A stretch of DNA of 64,000 nt from Candidatus Nanoarchaeia archaeon (GTDB lineage: Archaea; Nanobdellota; Nanobdellia; Woesearchaeales; JANQNE01). This document shows positions 49,588-59,130 of the stretch, piece by piece; the stretch's first letter is position 1, and every line of letters begins with the position of its first letter. Position numbers and translations under genes: made by a program. The stretch is from the NCBI GenBank assembly GCA_028279725.1, contig JANQNE010000011.1, positions 151,872-215,871 on the forward strand. The letters are read 5' to 3'. The notes under the pieces are model-generated. The model worked only from the letters and a program-made list of their open reading frames with translations, was not told the origin of the DNA and searched no databases.

Positions 49588-50265
49588 GTGGATAACAGAA
49601 ATCTGATTGTAGAGGGGTTAAGGACTTTTAAGTTTGGGGCTACGATAGAGGTAACAAACGGAATAAGTAAAGAAAATAACTACAGAGATAAAGCACAGCA
49701 GTCACTAAATGCTAAATCTTATCTTGAGCATCTTACGGACAGAGATGTTTTGGTTGCTACTGGATTAGCTTATATCAAAAGCAATACAGCTCCTGATTAT
49801 TCTAAGAAAATAAATGTTCTTCTTAATGTGGAAAAATATAAGCAGAAGAAACTGAAGAGTGTGCTTGAGAAATCATTGGATTCCTGTGGATTACGGAAGA
49901 AAGAAAGAGGATTAGTTGAGAAGATACTGAAAGTACATACTCCTGACTGGCCTCTTCAGGAATTTATCTCTTGTGTTAATGGTGAGTTGAAAGTGTGTGC
50001 GGGATATCTAGGCATCCCTCCTGCAGAGTATAAGGAGAGTCTTGCTGATATCAAAGGTGTTGTGATGGAATTGTATATACAAAGCCTTTTTGAAGAAGAG
50101 CTTGCTAAGAAGATAACTTTCAGAAGGCATAAGTATAAGCATAAAGGGATAAAGTCTGATGCAGATGTTATAGTAATATGTCCTGAGCATAGATTTTACG
50201 GAGCATTGCAGAGACTGGATCAAAGGCCTGATATTTCAGCAAAAGTTCTTACAAGAAAAAGGTAG
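49588..50265 (+). CDS. Hypothetical protein
   Basis: Long ORF, GTG start. Confidence 0.6.
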   Translation: MDNRNLIVEGLRTFKFGATIEVTNGISKENNYRDKAQQSLNAKSYLEHLTDRDVLVATGLAYIKSNTAPDYSKKINVLLNVEKYKQKKLKSVLEKSLDSCGLRKKERGLVEKILKVHTPDWPLQEFISCVNGELKVCAGYLGIPPAEYKESLADIKGVVMELYIQSLFEEELAKKITFRRHKYKHKGIKSDADVIVICPEHRFYGALQRLDQRPDISAKVLTRKR

Positions 50266-50796
50266 TTATTTTAATTTTGTCTTGACAGCTCTGTCGGAGA
50301 TTATTGCAGAGTTGCCAGAAGGATCTTCTATTGTAATTTTGATTTTTTCTTTTCCCCACATTATCCTTGTTATTTTTTTGAGCAAGTTCTTTGCTTTCTT
50401 TCTTTCGTCCTTGTCGTCATCTGAATCTTTGTTTGAATCTATTATCTCTTTTACTCTTTCAAACAATCCTTCTATGTTTGTCACATAACCTTCTGCTGCA
50501 GGACCTGGAGAAATAGTTGCGATCCTTGGGATCTTTACAGTTGCTTCAGAACTTTTTATAACTCTAACATTCATGTCGTCATCTGATGAAACTTCGAATG
50601 TGTATTTTACAGGCTCTTTCTGCTCTGCTGCTTCGACATCTGCCTTGTGGTATTTGCATGTCGAACAGCTCATAGAGAAAGCGAACAGTTTTCCAAAGTA
50701 AGGAACCTCGATCTCTTCTTCCATCAAAGTTAAAGTCTTTTGACGGCACATCGGGCAAACTTCACCCTCGAGCTTGTCTACTTTGGTTTTTGCCAT
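50266..50796 (-). CDS. ZPR1-type zinc finger protein
   Basis: CPMCRQKTLTLMEEEIEVPYFGKLFAFSMSCSTCKYHKADV. Confidence 0.9.
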   Translation of the reverse strand: MAKTKVDKLEGEVCPMCRQKTLTLMEEEIEVPYFGKLFAFSMSCSTCKYHKADVEAAEQKEPVKYTFEVSSDDDMNVRVIKSSEATVKIPRIATISPGPAAEGYVTNIEGLFERVKEIIDSNKDSDDDKDERKKAKNLLKKITRIMWGKEKIKITIEDPSGNSAIISDRAVKTKLK

Positions 50797-50818
50797 TAAC
50801 AAAACTAAAGATAAGAAG

Positions 50819-50826
50819 TTTATAAA
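50819..50826. promoter_or_regulatory. Palindromic TATA-like box between ZPR1 gene and element D
   Basis: AAGTTTATAAACTT, 23-30 bp from ZPR1 ATG and 25-32 bp from element start. Confidence 0.6.
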
Positions 50827-50850
50827 CTTTATTATTTTGTAAAATATGTG

Positions 50851-50949
50851 TGTGAATAGCACGTTACGCCAGATCATACGTCTGATCCTTGCGTCAGATT
50901 TATTTATATCTGAAAAAAATAAAGAAGGCTACACTTGGTGCTATTCACA
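50851..50949 (+). repeat. Dispersed structured element, copy D
   Basis: 12-bp perfect stem TGTGAATAGCAC/GTGCTATTCACA; GTTACG and CTACAC-TTG; inner TCAGAT...ATCTGA. Confidence 0.75.
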
Positions 50950-50988
50950 TTCTAAAATATAAGAAATTTTTAAGAAATAAGAAAAAAA

Positions 50989-51411
50989 TTACTGACCTTC
51001 TGGTGAAGGTGCTTCTATCTCTTCCTTGACTTCAGCAGTCTGGGAAGTCCTGTGGATCTTTGCAAAAGAAGGTGTTACAACAATCCAGTCTTCTCCAAAT
51101 CCAGCGATGTCTCCGTCAATCGCGTCTGTTGTCTTTTTTAGCTTGTTAACAGCTCTTTTCAATTCAACAAGATCTTTGTCTTTCAAAGGCCTTATGTTGA
51201 TCAAAGGAACTGTGTAGCCTTCTCTCAGAACATCAATAATCGGCTTAACATCTTCGAAATCTTCAATAGTAAAAGGCCTTACTATAATCTTAGCATCTGG
51301 CTGAGCACCTGGTTCCTGAGAAAGTTCTACATATTCTTCAGCCTGCTCTTCTGAAACATCAACGTCATTTGACCCCTTTATCTTTTCTTTTAAGTTTGAA
51401 AATAAACCCAT
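50989..51411 (-). CDS. SepF-family cell division protein
   Basis: KIIVRPFTIEDFEDVKPIIDVLREGYTVPLINIRPLKDKDLVELKRAVNKLKKTTDAIDGDIAGFGEDWIVVTP. Confidence 0.88.
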   Translation of the reverse strand: MGLFSNLKEKIKGSNDVDVSEEQAEEYVELSQEPGAQPDAKIIVRPFTIEDFEDVKPIIDVLREGYTVPLINIRPLKDKDLVELKRAVNKLKKTTDAIDGDIAGFGEDWIVVTPSFAKIHRTSQTAEVKEEIEAPSPEGQ

Positions 51412-51587
51412 CTTAGCTCCCTCCATTCACTAATAAATCTAGTGTAACGGGGAGTAAACACCTATTTAAATGTTTTGTTTTTTCACTCTAGAATGGCATT
51501 AAATCAGTAGAAAGCTTTTTATATGAGATAATGAAATCAATAAGAGATTTAAGTAGTGAATAGAGTAAATAGATAAGGTGATTTATT

Positions 51588-51878
51588 ATGGGAGGAAGAA
51601 TTGGCGGATTTAGAAGAAAAACGCGACATAAGCTTCAGAAAAGTGTTAGAGAAAAAGGCAAGCTTAGCCTGAAAAAATATTTCCAGACATTTGAAGTAGG
51701 TCAGAAAGTATTGCTGAAAGGAGATTCCACTGTACAGAAAGCGATGTACAATCCTAAATTTCATGGTAAAGTTGGGATAATAAAAGGAAAAGAAGGAGTC
51801 TGTTATCAGATCAATGTAAAGGACATGAATAAAGAAAAGACATTAGTTGTCCATCCTGTACATTTGGAGAGTGCATAA
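51588..51878 (+). CDS. Ribosomal protein eL21
   Basis: GGFRRKTRHKLQKSVREKGKLSLKKYFQTFEVGQKVLLK. Confidence 0.93.
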   Translation: MGGRIGGFRRKTRHKLQKSVREKGKLSLKKYFQTFEVGQKVLLKGDSTVQKAMYNPKFHGKVGIIKGKEGVCYQINVKDMNKEKTLVVHPVHLESA

Positions 51879-51880
51879 AA

Positions 51881-52228
51881 ATGGCAAAACCAGAGATATT
51901 GAGCGAAGAACCTATAAGCATAGTTGAGCTTAAGGAAGAACTAGATAAGATAAAGAAGAGGGATGGTGAGCTGAACTTTAGAGCTAACAAGACTGAAGAA
52001 TATCTAGGTCAGTTTGTTACATTGTCAACAAAGAAAGCAGCAGAGATGAAAGAAAAGATAGAGAAACTTAAGATTCCAAGACTTAAGGATGAGCATGTTA
52101 TGAAGATCATTGATCTGATGCCGACAAATGTTGAAAGCCTGAAGGTTATGCTTCAGGGATATACCTTGACAGTGAGTCAGGAGAATATCAAGAAGATTGT
52201 CGGTGTAGTTGAAGAGTTTGCTAAGTAA
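51881..52228 (+). CDS. rpoF: RNA polymerase subunit F (Rpb4)
   Basis: Position between eL21 and DUF655; MKIIDLMPTNVESLKVMLQGYTLTVSQENIKKI. Confidence 0.9.
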   Translation: MAKPEILSEEPISIVELKEELDKIKKRDGELNFRANKTEEYLGQFVTLSTKKAAEMKEKIEKLKIPRLKDEHVMKIIDLMPTNVESLKVMLQGYTLTVSQENIKKIVGVVEEFAK

Positions 52229-52230
52229 AA

Positions 52231-52806
52231 ATGGAAGAAGAACAAGGAATGGATGCTGGAAGAGAGGAAGTTGCAATCGTACTAGATTTTCTGCCGAACG
52301 GCTATCCATTTGATGACAGGCCTATGCACAGGAAGACAGCGATAGTGCAGGCTATGGGAAGCAAGAGATTTACTTTACTGGAGTTAGTCCCTAAGAAAGG
52401 AATTACATTACAGCCGACACAGGAAGTTTATATCGGCGAAGGGAAAAGAGAAGAGATCCACCATATAATCGGAAAGCTTCAGATAGATAAGCTTACAAGG
52501 ACAGCAAAGCAGGAATTAGAATTTGTTGTTGAAGAATTGGTGAAGAAGGATGAGAAAAGATTTGTTGATTTCTTCAATAAAGCTCAGCCTCTGACAACAA
52601 GGATGCATCAGTTAGAATTATTGCCTGGATTGGGGAAGAAGCATATGTGGGAGATAATTGAAGAGAGAAGAGATAGAGATTTTGAAAGCTTTGCTGATCT
52701 TAAGAAAAGAGTTAAGCTGATGCCTGATCCTGAGAAAGCTATTATCAAAAGGATATTGAATGAATTAGAAGGTAAGGAGAAACACAGTCTTTTTGCTGAT
52801 GTATAA
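52231..52806 (+). CDS. DUF655 (HhH-containing) protein
   Basis: VAIVLDFLPNGYPFDDRP, LELLPGLGKKHMWEIIEER. Confidence 0.9.
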   Translation: MEEEQGMDAGREEVAIVLDFLPNGYPFDDRPMHRKTAIVQAMGSKRFTLLELVPKKGITLQPTQEVYIGEGKREEIHHIIGKLQIDKLTRTAKQELEFVVEELVKKDEKRFVDFFNKAQPLTTRMHQLELLPGLGKKHMWEIIEERRDRDFESFADLKKRVKLMPDPEKAIIKRILNELEGKEKHSLFADV

Positions 52807-52808
52807 GA

Positions 52809-54068
52809 TTATTTTTCTAGAATTATTCCGAAACCGATCAATCTGAACCTGTTTCCAACTCTTCTTGAGATCGTAACTCTTGATCCTGGCTCTGCGCAGA
52901 CAGGAAGCTTTAGTTTGCATCTGAACTTGTTCTTTCCAAGTTCTGTAACTACTCCAACTGTTGCAGCTGAGTTTATGTTCAACATTAAAGCTTCTAATTT
53001 CTTTATCGGCTCTACTTTTAGTTCTTCGGCTGCCCCTACAACCCTGTCTAACAGATGAGTCTCTAATGTGAAGTCATACCATACTTTAGGAAGATGATCC
53101 TTGTGGCCGACAACACAGCCAGATAGTTTGTCTGATTTTACAATTGAAGGATCTAATGATGTTAACAATGCCATAGAACCTCCTGGGCCGACTTCTTCAA
53201 CTGAAGTTCCTCCTGTCTTTATGTCTGTGATCTTTGCGAATAATGGCTTGAATATCTTTTGGTTACGCTCTTCAACCTCATAGCCAGGACGGATCTCTAT
53301 CTCTTCTCCTGATTTGAATTTCCCTTGTTTTAATGAACCTCCCAGAACTCCTCCGACAATCTTAGCTATCTTTGTTCCTGGCTTGTTTATGTCGAATGAT
53401 CTTGCAACGAACATCATAGGTGTTGCTGACGGGTCTCTCGCTGGAGTTGGTATTGTCTTTTCTATAGCTTCTATCAGAACTTCTGTGTTAATGTTATGCT
53501 GGGCTGATACTGGAATTATTGGAGCATCTTTGTATTCTGTCTCTTTGATAAATTCTTTTATCTGCTTGTAATTTTTCATAGCCTGCTCTTTTTTTACTAA
53601 ATCAATCTTGTTCTGGACAATAACTAAGTTTTTTACTCCCATGATCTGCAACGCCATGATGTGTTCACGGGTTTGTGGTTGAGGACAGTTTTCGTTTGCA
53701 GCTATCATCAAGATAGCTCCGTCCATTATTGTCGCTCCTGACAGCATTGTTGCCATCAATGATTCATGTCCTGGAGCGTCGACAAAAGAAACTTTTCTCA
53801 GGATTTTTGTCTCTGATTCGCATTTAGGGCATTTATCTTTTACAGTATATCCTGCTGTGCCTCTGCATTTAGAACATTTTTTGAATACTGAATCCGCATA
53901 GCCAAGCCTTATGGTTATCCCTCTTTTCAATTCTTCAGAATGAGTGTCTGTCCATTTTCCTGACAGCCTTTCTGTCAGAGTTGTTTTTCCGTGGTCGACA
54001 TGCCCGACTAGACCGATGTTAACTTCTGGCTGTAATGTGTCTTGCTTTTTCTTGGCTATAAGAATCAC
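52809..54068 (-). CDS. Translation initiation factor aIF2 subunit gamma
   Basis: NIGLVGHVDHGKTTLTERLSGKWTDTHSEELKRGITIRLGYAD; zinc Cys motifs. Confidence 0.96.
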   Translation of the reverse strand: MILIAKKKQDTLQPEVNIGLVGHVDHGKTTLTERLSGKWTDTHSEELKRGITIRLGYADSVFKKCSKCRGTAGYTVKDKCPKCESETKILRKVSFVDAPGHESLMATMLSGATIMDGAILMIAANENCPQPQTREHIMALQIMGVKNLVIVQNKIDLVKKEQAMKNYKQIKEFIKETEYKDAPIIPVSAQHNINTEVLIEAIEKTIPTPARDPSATPMMFVARSFDINKPGTKIAKIVGGVLGGSLKQGKFKSGEEIEIRPGYEVEERNQKIFKPLFAKITDIKTGGTSVEEVGPGGSMALLTSLDPSIVKSDKLSGCVVGHKDHLPKVWYDFTLETHLLDRVVGAAEELKVEPIKKLEALMLNINSAATVGVVTELGKNKFRCKLKLPVCAEPGSRVTISRRVGNRFRLIGFGIILEK

Positions 54069-54113
54069 CTACGAGAAGGAAAAACTGAGTATTTATAAAG
54101 TTAATTGAAAAAA

Positions 54114-54362
54114 TTAGTGTTGAAAAAAATTAAAAGGTGTGGATGATGATTTAGCTGATGGTTTTGATTCTATCATTCCTGGATCGTCAAGCTGCATATC
54201 CTGTCCAAGAATTGTCTTTATCTGCCTGTCAATGAATTGTTTTTCTTCTGTAGTGTAAGGTTCTTGAGGAGCTGTGTTTTTTTGAACTGGACACTGATGA
54301 GTTCTTATGTAACGTAGTACAGGATATTCCTCTATCGTCTTTTCTGAAAAGTATGTTGTCAT
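54114..54362 (-). CDS. Hypothetical small protein
   Basis: MTTYFSEKTIEEYPVLRYIRTHQCPV... Confidence 0.6.
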   Translation of the reverse strand: MTTYFSEKTIEEYPVLRYIRTHQCPVQKNTAPQEPYTTEEKQFIDRQIKTILGQDMQLDDPGMIESKPSAKSSSTPFNFFQH

Positions 54363-54369
54363 CTTAGAA

Positions 54370-54813
54370 TTATTCCTTCTTCTCCTCTTTAGGAGCTTCT
54401 TCTGCTTTTTCTTCAGCAGGTGCTTCTTTCTTCTCTTCAAACAAAGAATCTTTGCCCTGTTTTGTGATCTTTAAGTTAATCTGAGAAATCTTATCGTGGA
54501 TAGCTTCTCCACAGACTGTCTTTTTTATGTATACATCTGACTGTACTTTTCCCCTGTTCTTTCCTCTGAAACCAGTTCCTCCAGCTGCTGTTATCCTTTT
54601 TCTAGCTCCCTGGATACCTTTTCTCATAGGAAAACCACAGTGATCAGATCCTCCAGTTACTACAAATTCATAGCCAGAAAGGTCGAAACCATCTCCTTTT
54701 ACTGCATCTCCAATCTTAAGGCCCAGAAAAGGTTTTGCTGAATCTTCCTTTACTTCCCTCTGTACAGTTTTACTGGTTTTAGGGTCTGATATTGTTAATT
54801 TAAATTCTGCCAT
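54370..54813 (-). CDS. Ribosomal protein eS6
   Basis: FLGLKIGDAVKGDGFDLSGYEFVVTGGSDHCGFPMRKGIQGARKRI. Confidence 0.95.
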   Translation of the reverse strand: MAEFKLTISDPKTSKTVQREVKEDSAKPFLGLKIGDAVKGDGFDLSGYEFVVTGGSDHCGFPMRKGIQGARKRITAAGGTGFRGKNRGKVQSDVYIKKTVCGEAIHDKISQINLKITKQGKDSLFEEKKEAPAEEKAEEAPKEEKKE

Positions 54814-54914
54814 GAATTTGGGGAAATCTGGTAGTATTTAAATGTTTTTGTATAAGTATGACGAAACTTTTATAAATAGACAAAATAAATTATAAACTGA
54901 AAAGGGGTAGAAAA

Positions 54915-56366
54915 TTGGCTAAAACAAAAGAAGAAATCATGAAGAGTCTTGGCGGGGAAGAGGTGTTTGAGTCCAGCCATCATATGAAGCTTAAATCTGG
55001 TTATCCTAAACCAATAACCCATTACAGGCTAGTCTGGGAAAGGCCAAATCTTGCTATGGAAGAAGGCTATTATTTTATCCTGAAGCAGGTGAGGAATGAC
55101 TGGGGATTTCCAGGAGATGAGATAGAGAAACTAGAAGATGTTTTTGCAGCAGCTGAAAATTCTGCTTTTTTTGGTGTTTCGCAGCAAAGATTAGGGCTGC
55201 AGCAGGATAAGGTCAGCCAGTTCTTAGCTACTATCGGAAAGATGGTAAAGGAGCTGTTTCAGCTTGTAAGAGAGATAAGAGTTTTAGATGAAAGATTAGA
55301 ATATTATGAAGACAGTTTTTTAGATGATAGGAAGAAAGCAGAGCCAGCAGAGATCACACTGAAAGGGATATTTATCGATATGGTAGAAGGGGGTGCGAAG
55401 AACCCTTCTTCTGTCTATGGGATGTCAAGAGAATTACAGTTTACAACACTTCCTGATCTTTTCTTTTCAACACACCCAAGGGTAAAAGAGGATGTTGATA
55501 AAATAGTTGATAAAGAAAGAGCAGGATTCAACAGGAAAGTTAGAGAAGTTCTGAAAAGGAAGCTTTATTCATTTTTAGTGTGGAAGAAAAAGACAAATGC
55601 TGAGCTTAGGAGCAGAAGAACATTCACGATAAAATACCTGAGGCAGCATTATGATGTTATCAAGATGTACATGAACTGGGTAAGGCCATACCTAAGGCAT
55701 ATCAAGAGATTACATATGGATGATAAGAAACTGAACAGCCCTGATATAATATCTTCATTTGAAGGGTCGATGATAGAGATCGAGTTTATGGCAAAGAAAT
55801 TTCCTGTCGATCCAAAATCAAATATCCAGAACAAGAAATATTATGCAGTTGTCATTGCACATTTTTGGTACAGGACAAGGCCTTCGTTATCTTTCCAGCA
55901 GGAAGGCTATCAAAGAGGACCATTACATGTCGGAAGGATGGAGATGGACTTAAGATCATATGTGTGGACAAAAGAACAGTGTGAAAATTATAAGAAGCTT
56001 AAGGATCAGGAAGATTTTGAGCTGTTAGAGTCTGTTAGCGGTTCTGTAAAGGCTGCAATGGAAGCGTTGGGAGATGAACTTGACAAATACCTGAAAGAAG
56101 CTGGAGAAGGATACCTGCCTGAATTTTCAGAGAAAGAAGAAAAGGAAGAGAAAAAAGGAGTTAAGAGATCTGGCCTGTTAGATCCTTTCTTAGCTCCGTT
56201 CAGGAGTTCAGCTCCTAAGAAGGCAAAGAAGAACAAGAAAAAAGAGGATAAAGAAAAATATCAAAGCTATGCTGCTGAGAAAAGCAGAGCGAAAAAAGAG
56301 GTCATGGGTGTAAACTGGGAGTGCTATAAGAACTTTAAGAAAGGACATGGATTTATAGCTTGGTGA
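54915..56366 (+). CDS. Hypothetical helical protein, possibly DPANN-conserved
   Basis: 483-aa ORF with Lys-rich C-terminus. Confidence 0.6.
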   Translation: MAKTKEEIMKSLGGEEVFESSHHMKLKSGYPKPITHYRLVWERPNLAMEEGYYFILKQVRNDWGFPGDEIEKLEDVFAAAENSAFFGVSQQRLGLQQDKVSQFLATIGKMVKELFQLVREIRVLDERLEYYEDSFLDDRKKAEPAEITLKGIFIDMVEGGAKNPSSVYGMSRELQFTTLPDLFFSTHPRVKEDVDKIVDKERAGFNRKVREVLKRKLYSFLVWKKKTNAELRSRRTFTIKYLRQHYDVIKMYMNWVRPYLRHIKRLHMDDKKLNSPDIISSFEGSMIEIEFMAKKFPVDPKSNIQNKKYYAVVIAHFWYRTRPSLSFQQEGYQRGPLHVGRMEMDLRSYVWTKEQCENYKKLKDQEDFELLESVSGSVKAAMEALGDELDKYLKEAGEGYLPEFSEKEEKEEKKGVKRSGLLDPFLAPFRSSAPKKAKKNKKKEDKEKYQSYAAEKSRAKKEVMGVNWECYKNFKKGHGFIAW

Positions 56367-56368
56367 AG

Positions 56369-56968
56369 ATGGCTAAAGAAGATATTGATGAGCTTAAGAA
56401 GTTAAGTGTTGAAGAAAGGATACAAAAGCTTAAGGAGCTAGAGGATAAGAAGAAAGAAGAGATAAAGAAAGCGCATGAGCTTCTTAAGACAAGTGAAGAA
56501 GAGCTTGAAGATAAGGAGAAAGAGAAACAGCAGATACCGATTCCGCAGCTGAAGTCAGTTGATGTTACTGGATTATTTTCAAGCGAAGAAAAAGAGATAT
56601 TCAAGACAAAAAGATTTGAGAGCAGTGAAAAGAAAGAAGAAACTGATCTTGAAGAAGCTGTTTTTACAGAAGGAGAGAAATTACCTCCTGAACAGAAAGC
56701 TGATCAGGTTCAGTACAGGATACAGCTGAGCAAAGAGCCTACTCAGGAGCTTTACAGCGAGATGAAGAATCTCTATCAGGGTGTTGAGCAGAAAGGGTAT
56801 ATGAACTCTGAAGAGAAGCAGAAGATAGAAAACATCCAGTATGCGATGAACAAGAAAGTTGAGGATATTGAAAGCGGTGCTTATAATCCGAGCCAGTATG
56901 TTGCGAATACATTAGATAAGACGCAGCAGCTTGCTGAGAAGATGAAGAGTATGTATAAAGGACACTGA
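56369..56968 (+). CDS. Hypothetical coiled-coil protein
   Basis: E/K-rich; adjacent to previous gene. Confidence 0.6.
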   Translation: MAKEDIDELKKLSVEERIQKLKELEDKKKEEIKKAHELLKTSEEELEDKEKEKQQIPIPQLKSVDVTGLFSSEEKEIFKTKRFESSEKKEETDLEEAVFTEGEKLPPEQKADQVQYRIQLSKEPTQELYSEMKNLYQGVEQKGYMNSEEKQKIENIQYAMNKKVEDIESGAYNPSQYVANTLDKTQQLAEKMKSMYKGH

Positions 56969-57022
56969 AGATGATATTTAACCCCGGCAAACTTTTAAAA
57001 AAAGTTTGATCAAAAAAGAAAA

Positions 57023-59068
57023 ATGATATTTAATCAAGGATATTCACATCCATTAGACCGGAGCTATCATGCAGGTGATGAAGTTAGTGAAGACTCTGAT
57101 ACTAATGATGTAGGTTTTGGTGTCGGTGATGTTGGTATGAGTGTTCCTATGGGCATTGCAGCAGGAAATGTTCAGGGTGTTGCTGTAAAGATAAGAGAAG
57201 GAGCAGGTAACTTAGAGATTGGTTTTCCCGGAGCAGTGAGTGGGAACAGGCAATCGCAGACTCCTGGAATGTATGGAAAAGATACAAGGCAGGCATTGCG
57301 GGAGTTGGCTAAGATAAATGAAGTTAACTTAACAACTCATTCAGCGTATAGTGTTATGGGTCTTAGTGGTCAGGATCAGCAGGGAAATTTTTCTAAAGAA
57401 TATAGGAAGTTAGCGACAGATGAGATAAAGAGGGCTATCGAGTTTGCAGCTGATACTGCGCAAGGCGGGTCAGTTGTAGTACATACCGGAGAGTTTGAAA
57501 GGCCTATATCAGAAGAGCCATGGGCTGAAGGCGGAGCAAAGTTCAGAAGATTTGACGACGAGCCAGAGCAGGCTATTATCAGAGTTGTCGATAAAAGGAC
57601 AGGGCAGGTTATGACCCAGGTCAGGAAGAACCAAAGGGTTGCTGTCGCTGACTGGCTGGTCGCTGATGAAGATAGAGATGGTGTATATTCATGGAACTCT
57701 GATGAAAAGGATGCAGGATTAAGAGGTAAAAATACCCAGATAAAGAAAGGAGATTATGTTGATTATGAAGGAAATAAGATAATAGATCCATTGAGTGTTG
57801 AGCATGGAAGGCTGCCTGCTTATGATACTGAGACTGGAAGATTTAAGGTCAGGATGGCTGAATGGGATCATTTCAAGAGAGAAGCTGATGAATATAACAG
57901 GCTGATGGAGAAGAAATTAGGAAGGCAGCTTACTGAAGAGGAGACTATGACTCCTGAAGAAAGGCATATAAGATCAACTTTGGAGACTAATGAAGGTTAT
58001 GCAAGGGGGTGGGCTTTATCATTTTCTGTCAGGATGAAAGAGAGTGCAGAACATATCCAAAAATTAAGAAAGGCGAAAGAGTTTTATGAAAAGGTCTGGG
58101 AAAATACACCGGAAGAAGAAAGATGGAAACTGAAAGAAGAGGAAGGCCGTTTCTCAAAGTTTGTTCCTGGAGATGTGAAAAGCCCAGTTGAAACACTGAG
58201 CAAAGAGATATGGAGACTGGAACAAGAAATGGCATATAACCAGCAGTCAGCTATATCCCAGGAGAAGCAGGCTTATGATTCCAGGGAAACGCAGGAGAAT
58301 GTTGTAAGTGCGAAGAAATATGCTTTATCAGAAGCGAAGAAAGCTTATGCTGAAGCTGCACTGCATGCTTATGACCAGACAAAGCAAAAGCATCTTGAGG
58401 ATAATCCTCTGATGATAACTATGGAGAACATCTTTCCTGAAAGATATGGAGCTCATCCTGGTGAGCTGAAGACATTGGTGTTGAATGCAAGAGAAGAGAT
58501 GGCAAAACAGCTGCAGGAGCAAAGAGGATTAGATGCTGAAGCTGCAAAGAAAGCTGCTGAAACTCATGTTAAGGCTACTATAGATACTGGGCATTTCAAT
58601 ATGTGGAGAAAATATTTTACTGGAAGTGATGAGCAGTTCAAGAACTGGCTGATAAGGGAAGTTGAAGATCTTGCTAAAAACAGGGTTGTGGGTAATGTAC
58701 ATCTTACAGATAATTTCGGTTATCAGGATGATCATCTTGCACCAGGACAAGGAACTGCTCCTGTGAAAGAGATAGCTAAGATATTGAAAAAGCATGGTTA
58801 TGAAGGGCCATTGACTGTTGAGCCAGGTGCTGATGCATCTACTGATTTAAGTGATTTCCATGGACTGATGAAGACATGGAGGGAGTTTGGCAGCAATGTT
58901 TATGGTGCTGGTTATGGGGGTGCGACTGGGCCAGCAACACATGGACCAAATAGATGGGGAGAGGTGCAGTACAGCTATTTTGGAAGGAATCAGCCGCCTT
59001 ATTTTGTGTTTGGGTCTTATAGTCCATCTAATGACTGGACACTGTGGACAGAGACTCCGATGGAGTAA
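57023..59068 (+). CDS. Large AP-endonuclease-2-like TIM barrel protein (681 aa)
   Basis: LTTHSAYSVMGL, GSVVVHTGEF, ATIDTGHFNMWRKYF, VGNVHLTDNFGYQDDHLAPGQGTAPVKEIAKIL, GPLTVEPG. Confidence 0.7.
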   Translation: MIFNQGYSHPLDRSYHAGDEVSEDSDTNDVGFGVGDVGMSVPMGIAAGNVQGVAVKIREGAGNLEIGFPGAVSGNRQSQTPGMYGKDTRQALRELAKINEVNLTTHSAYSVMGLSGQDQQGNFSKEYRKLATDEIKRAIEFAADTAQGGSVVVHTGEFERPISEEPWAEGGAKFRRFDDEPEQAIIRVVDKRTGQVMTQVRKNQRVAVADWLVADEDRDGVYSWNSDEKDAGLRGKNTQIKKGDYVDYEGNKIIDPLSVEHGRLPAYDTETGRFKVRMAEWDHFKREADEYNRLMEKKLGRQLTEEETMTPEERHIRSTLETNEGYARGWALSFSVRMKESAEHIQKLRKAKEFYEKVWENTPEEERWKLKEEEGRFSKFVPGDVKSPVETLSKEIWRLEQEMAYNQQSAISQEKQAYDSRETQENVVSAKKYALSEAKKAYAEAALHAYDQTKQKHLEDNPLMITMENIFPERYGAHPGELKTLVLNAREEMAKQLQEQRGLDAEAAKKAAETHVKATIDTGHFNMWRKYFTGSDEQFKNWLIREVEDLAKNRVVGNVHLTDNFGYQDDHLAPGQGTAPVKEIAKILKKHGYEGPLTVEPGADASTDLSDFHGLMKTWREFGSNVYGAGYGGATGPATHGPNRWGEVQYSYFGRNQPPYFVFGSYSPSNDWTLWTETPME

Positions 59069-59130
59069 GATTTATAAATAAAAGTGGTCTTATTGGGTTA
59101 AAAAGAGTTCTTGTTTAGGTATTTTAGAAA

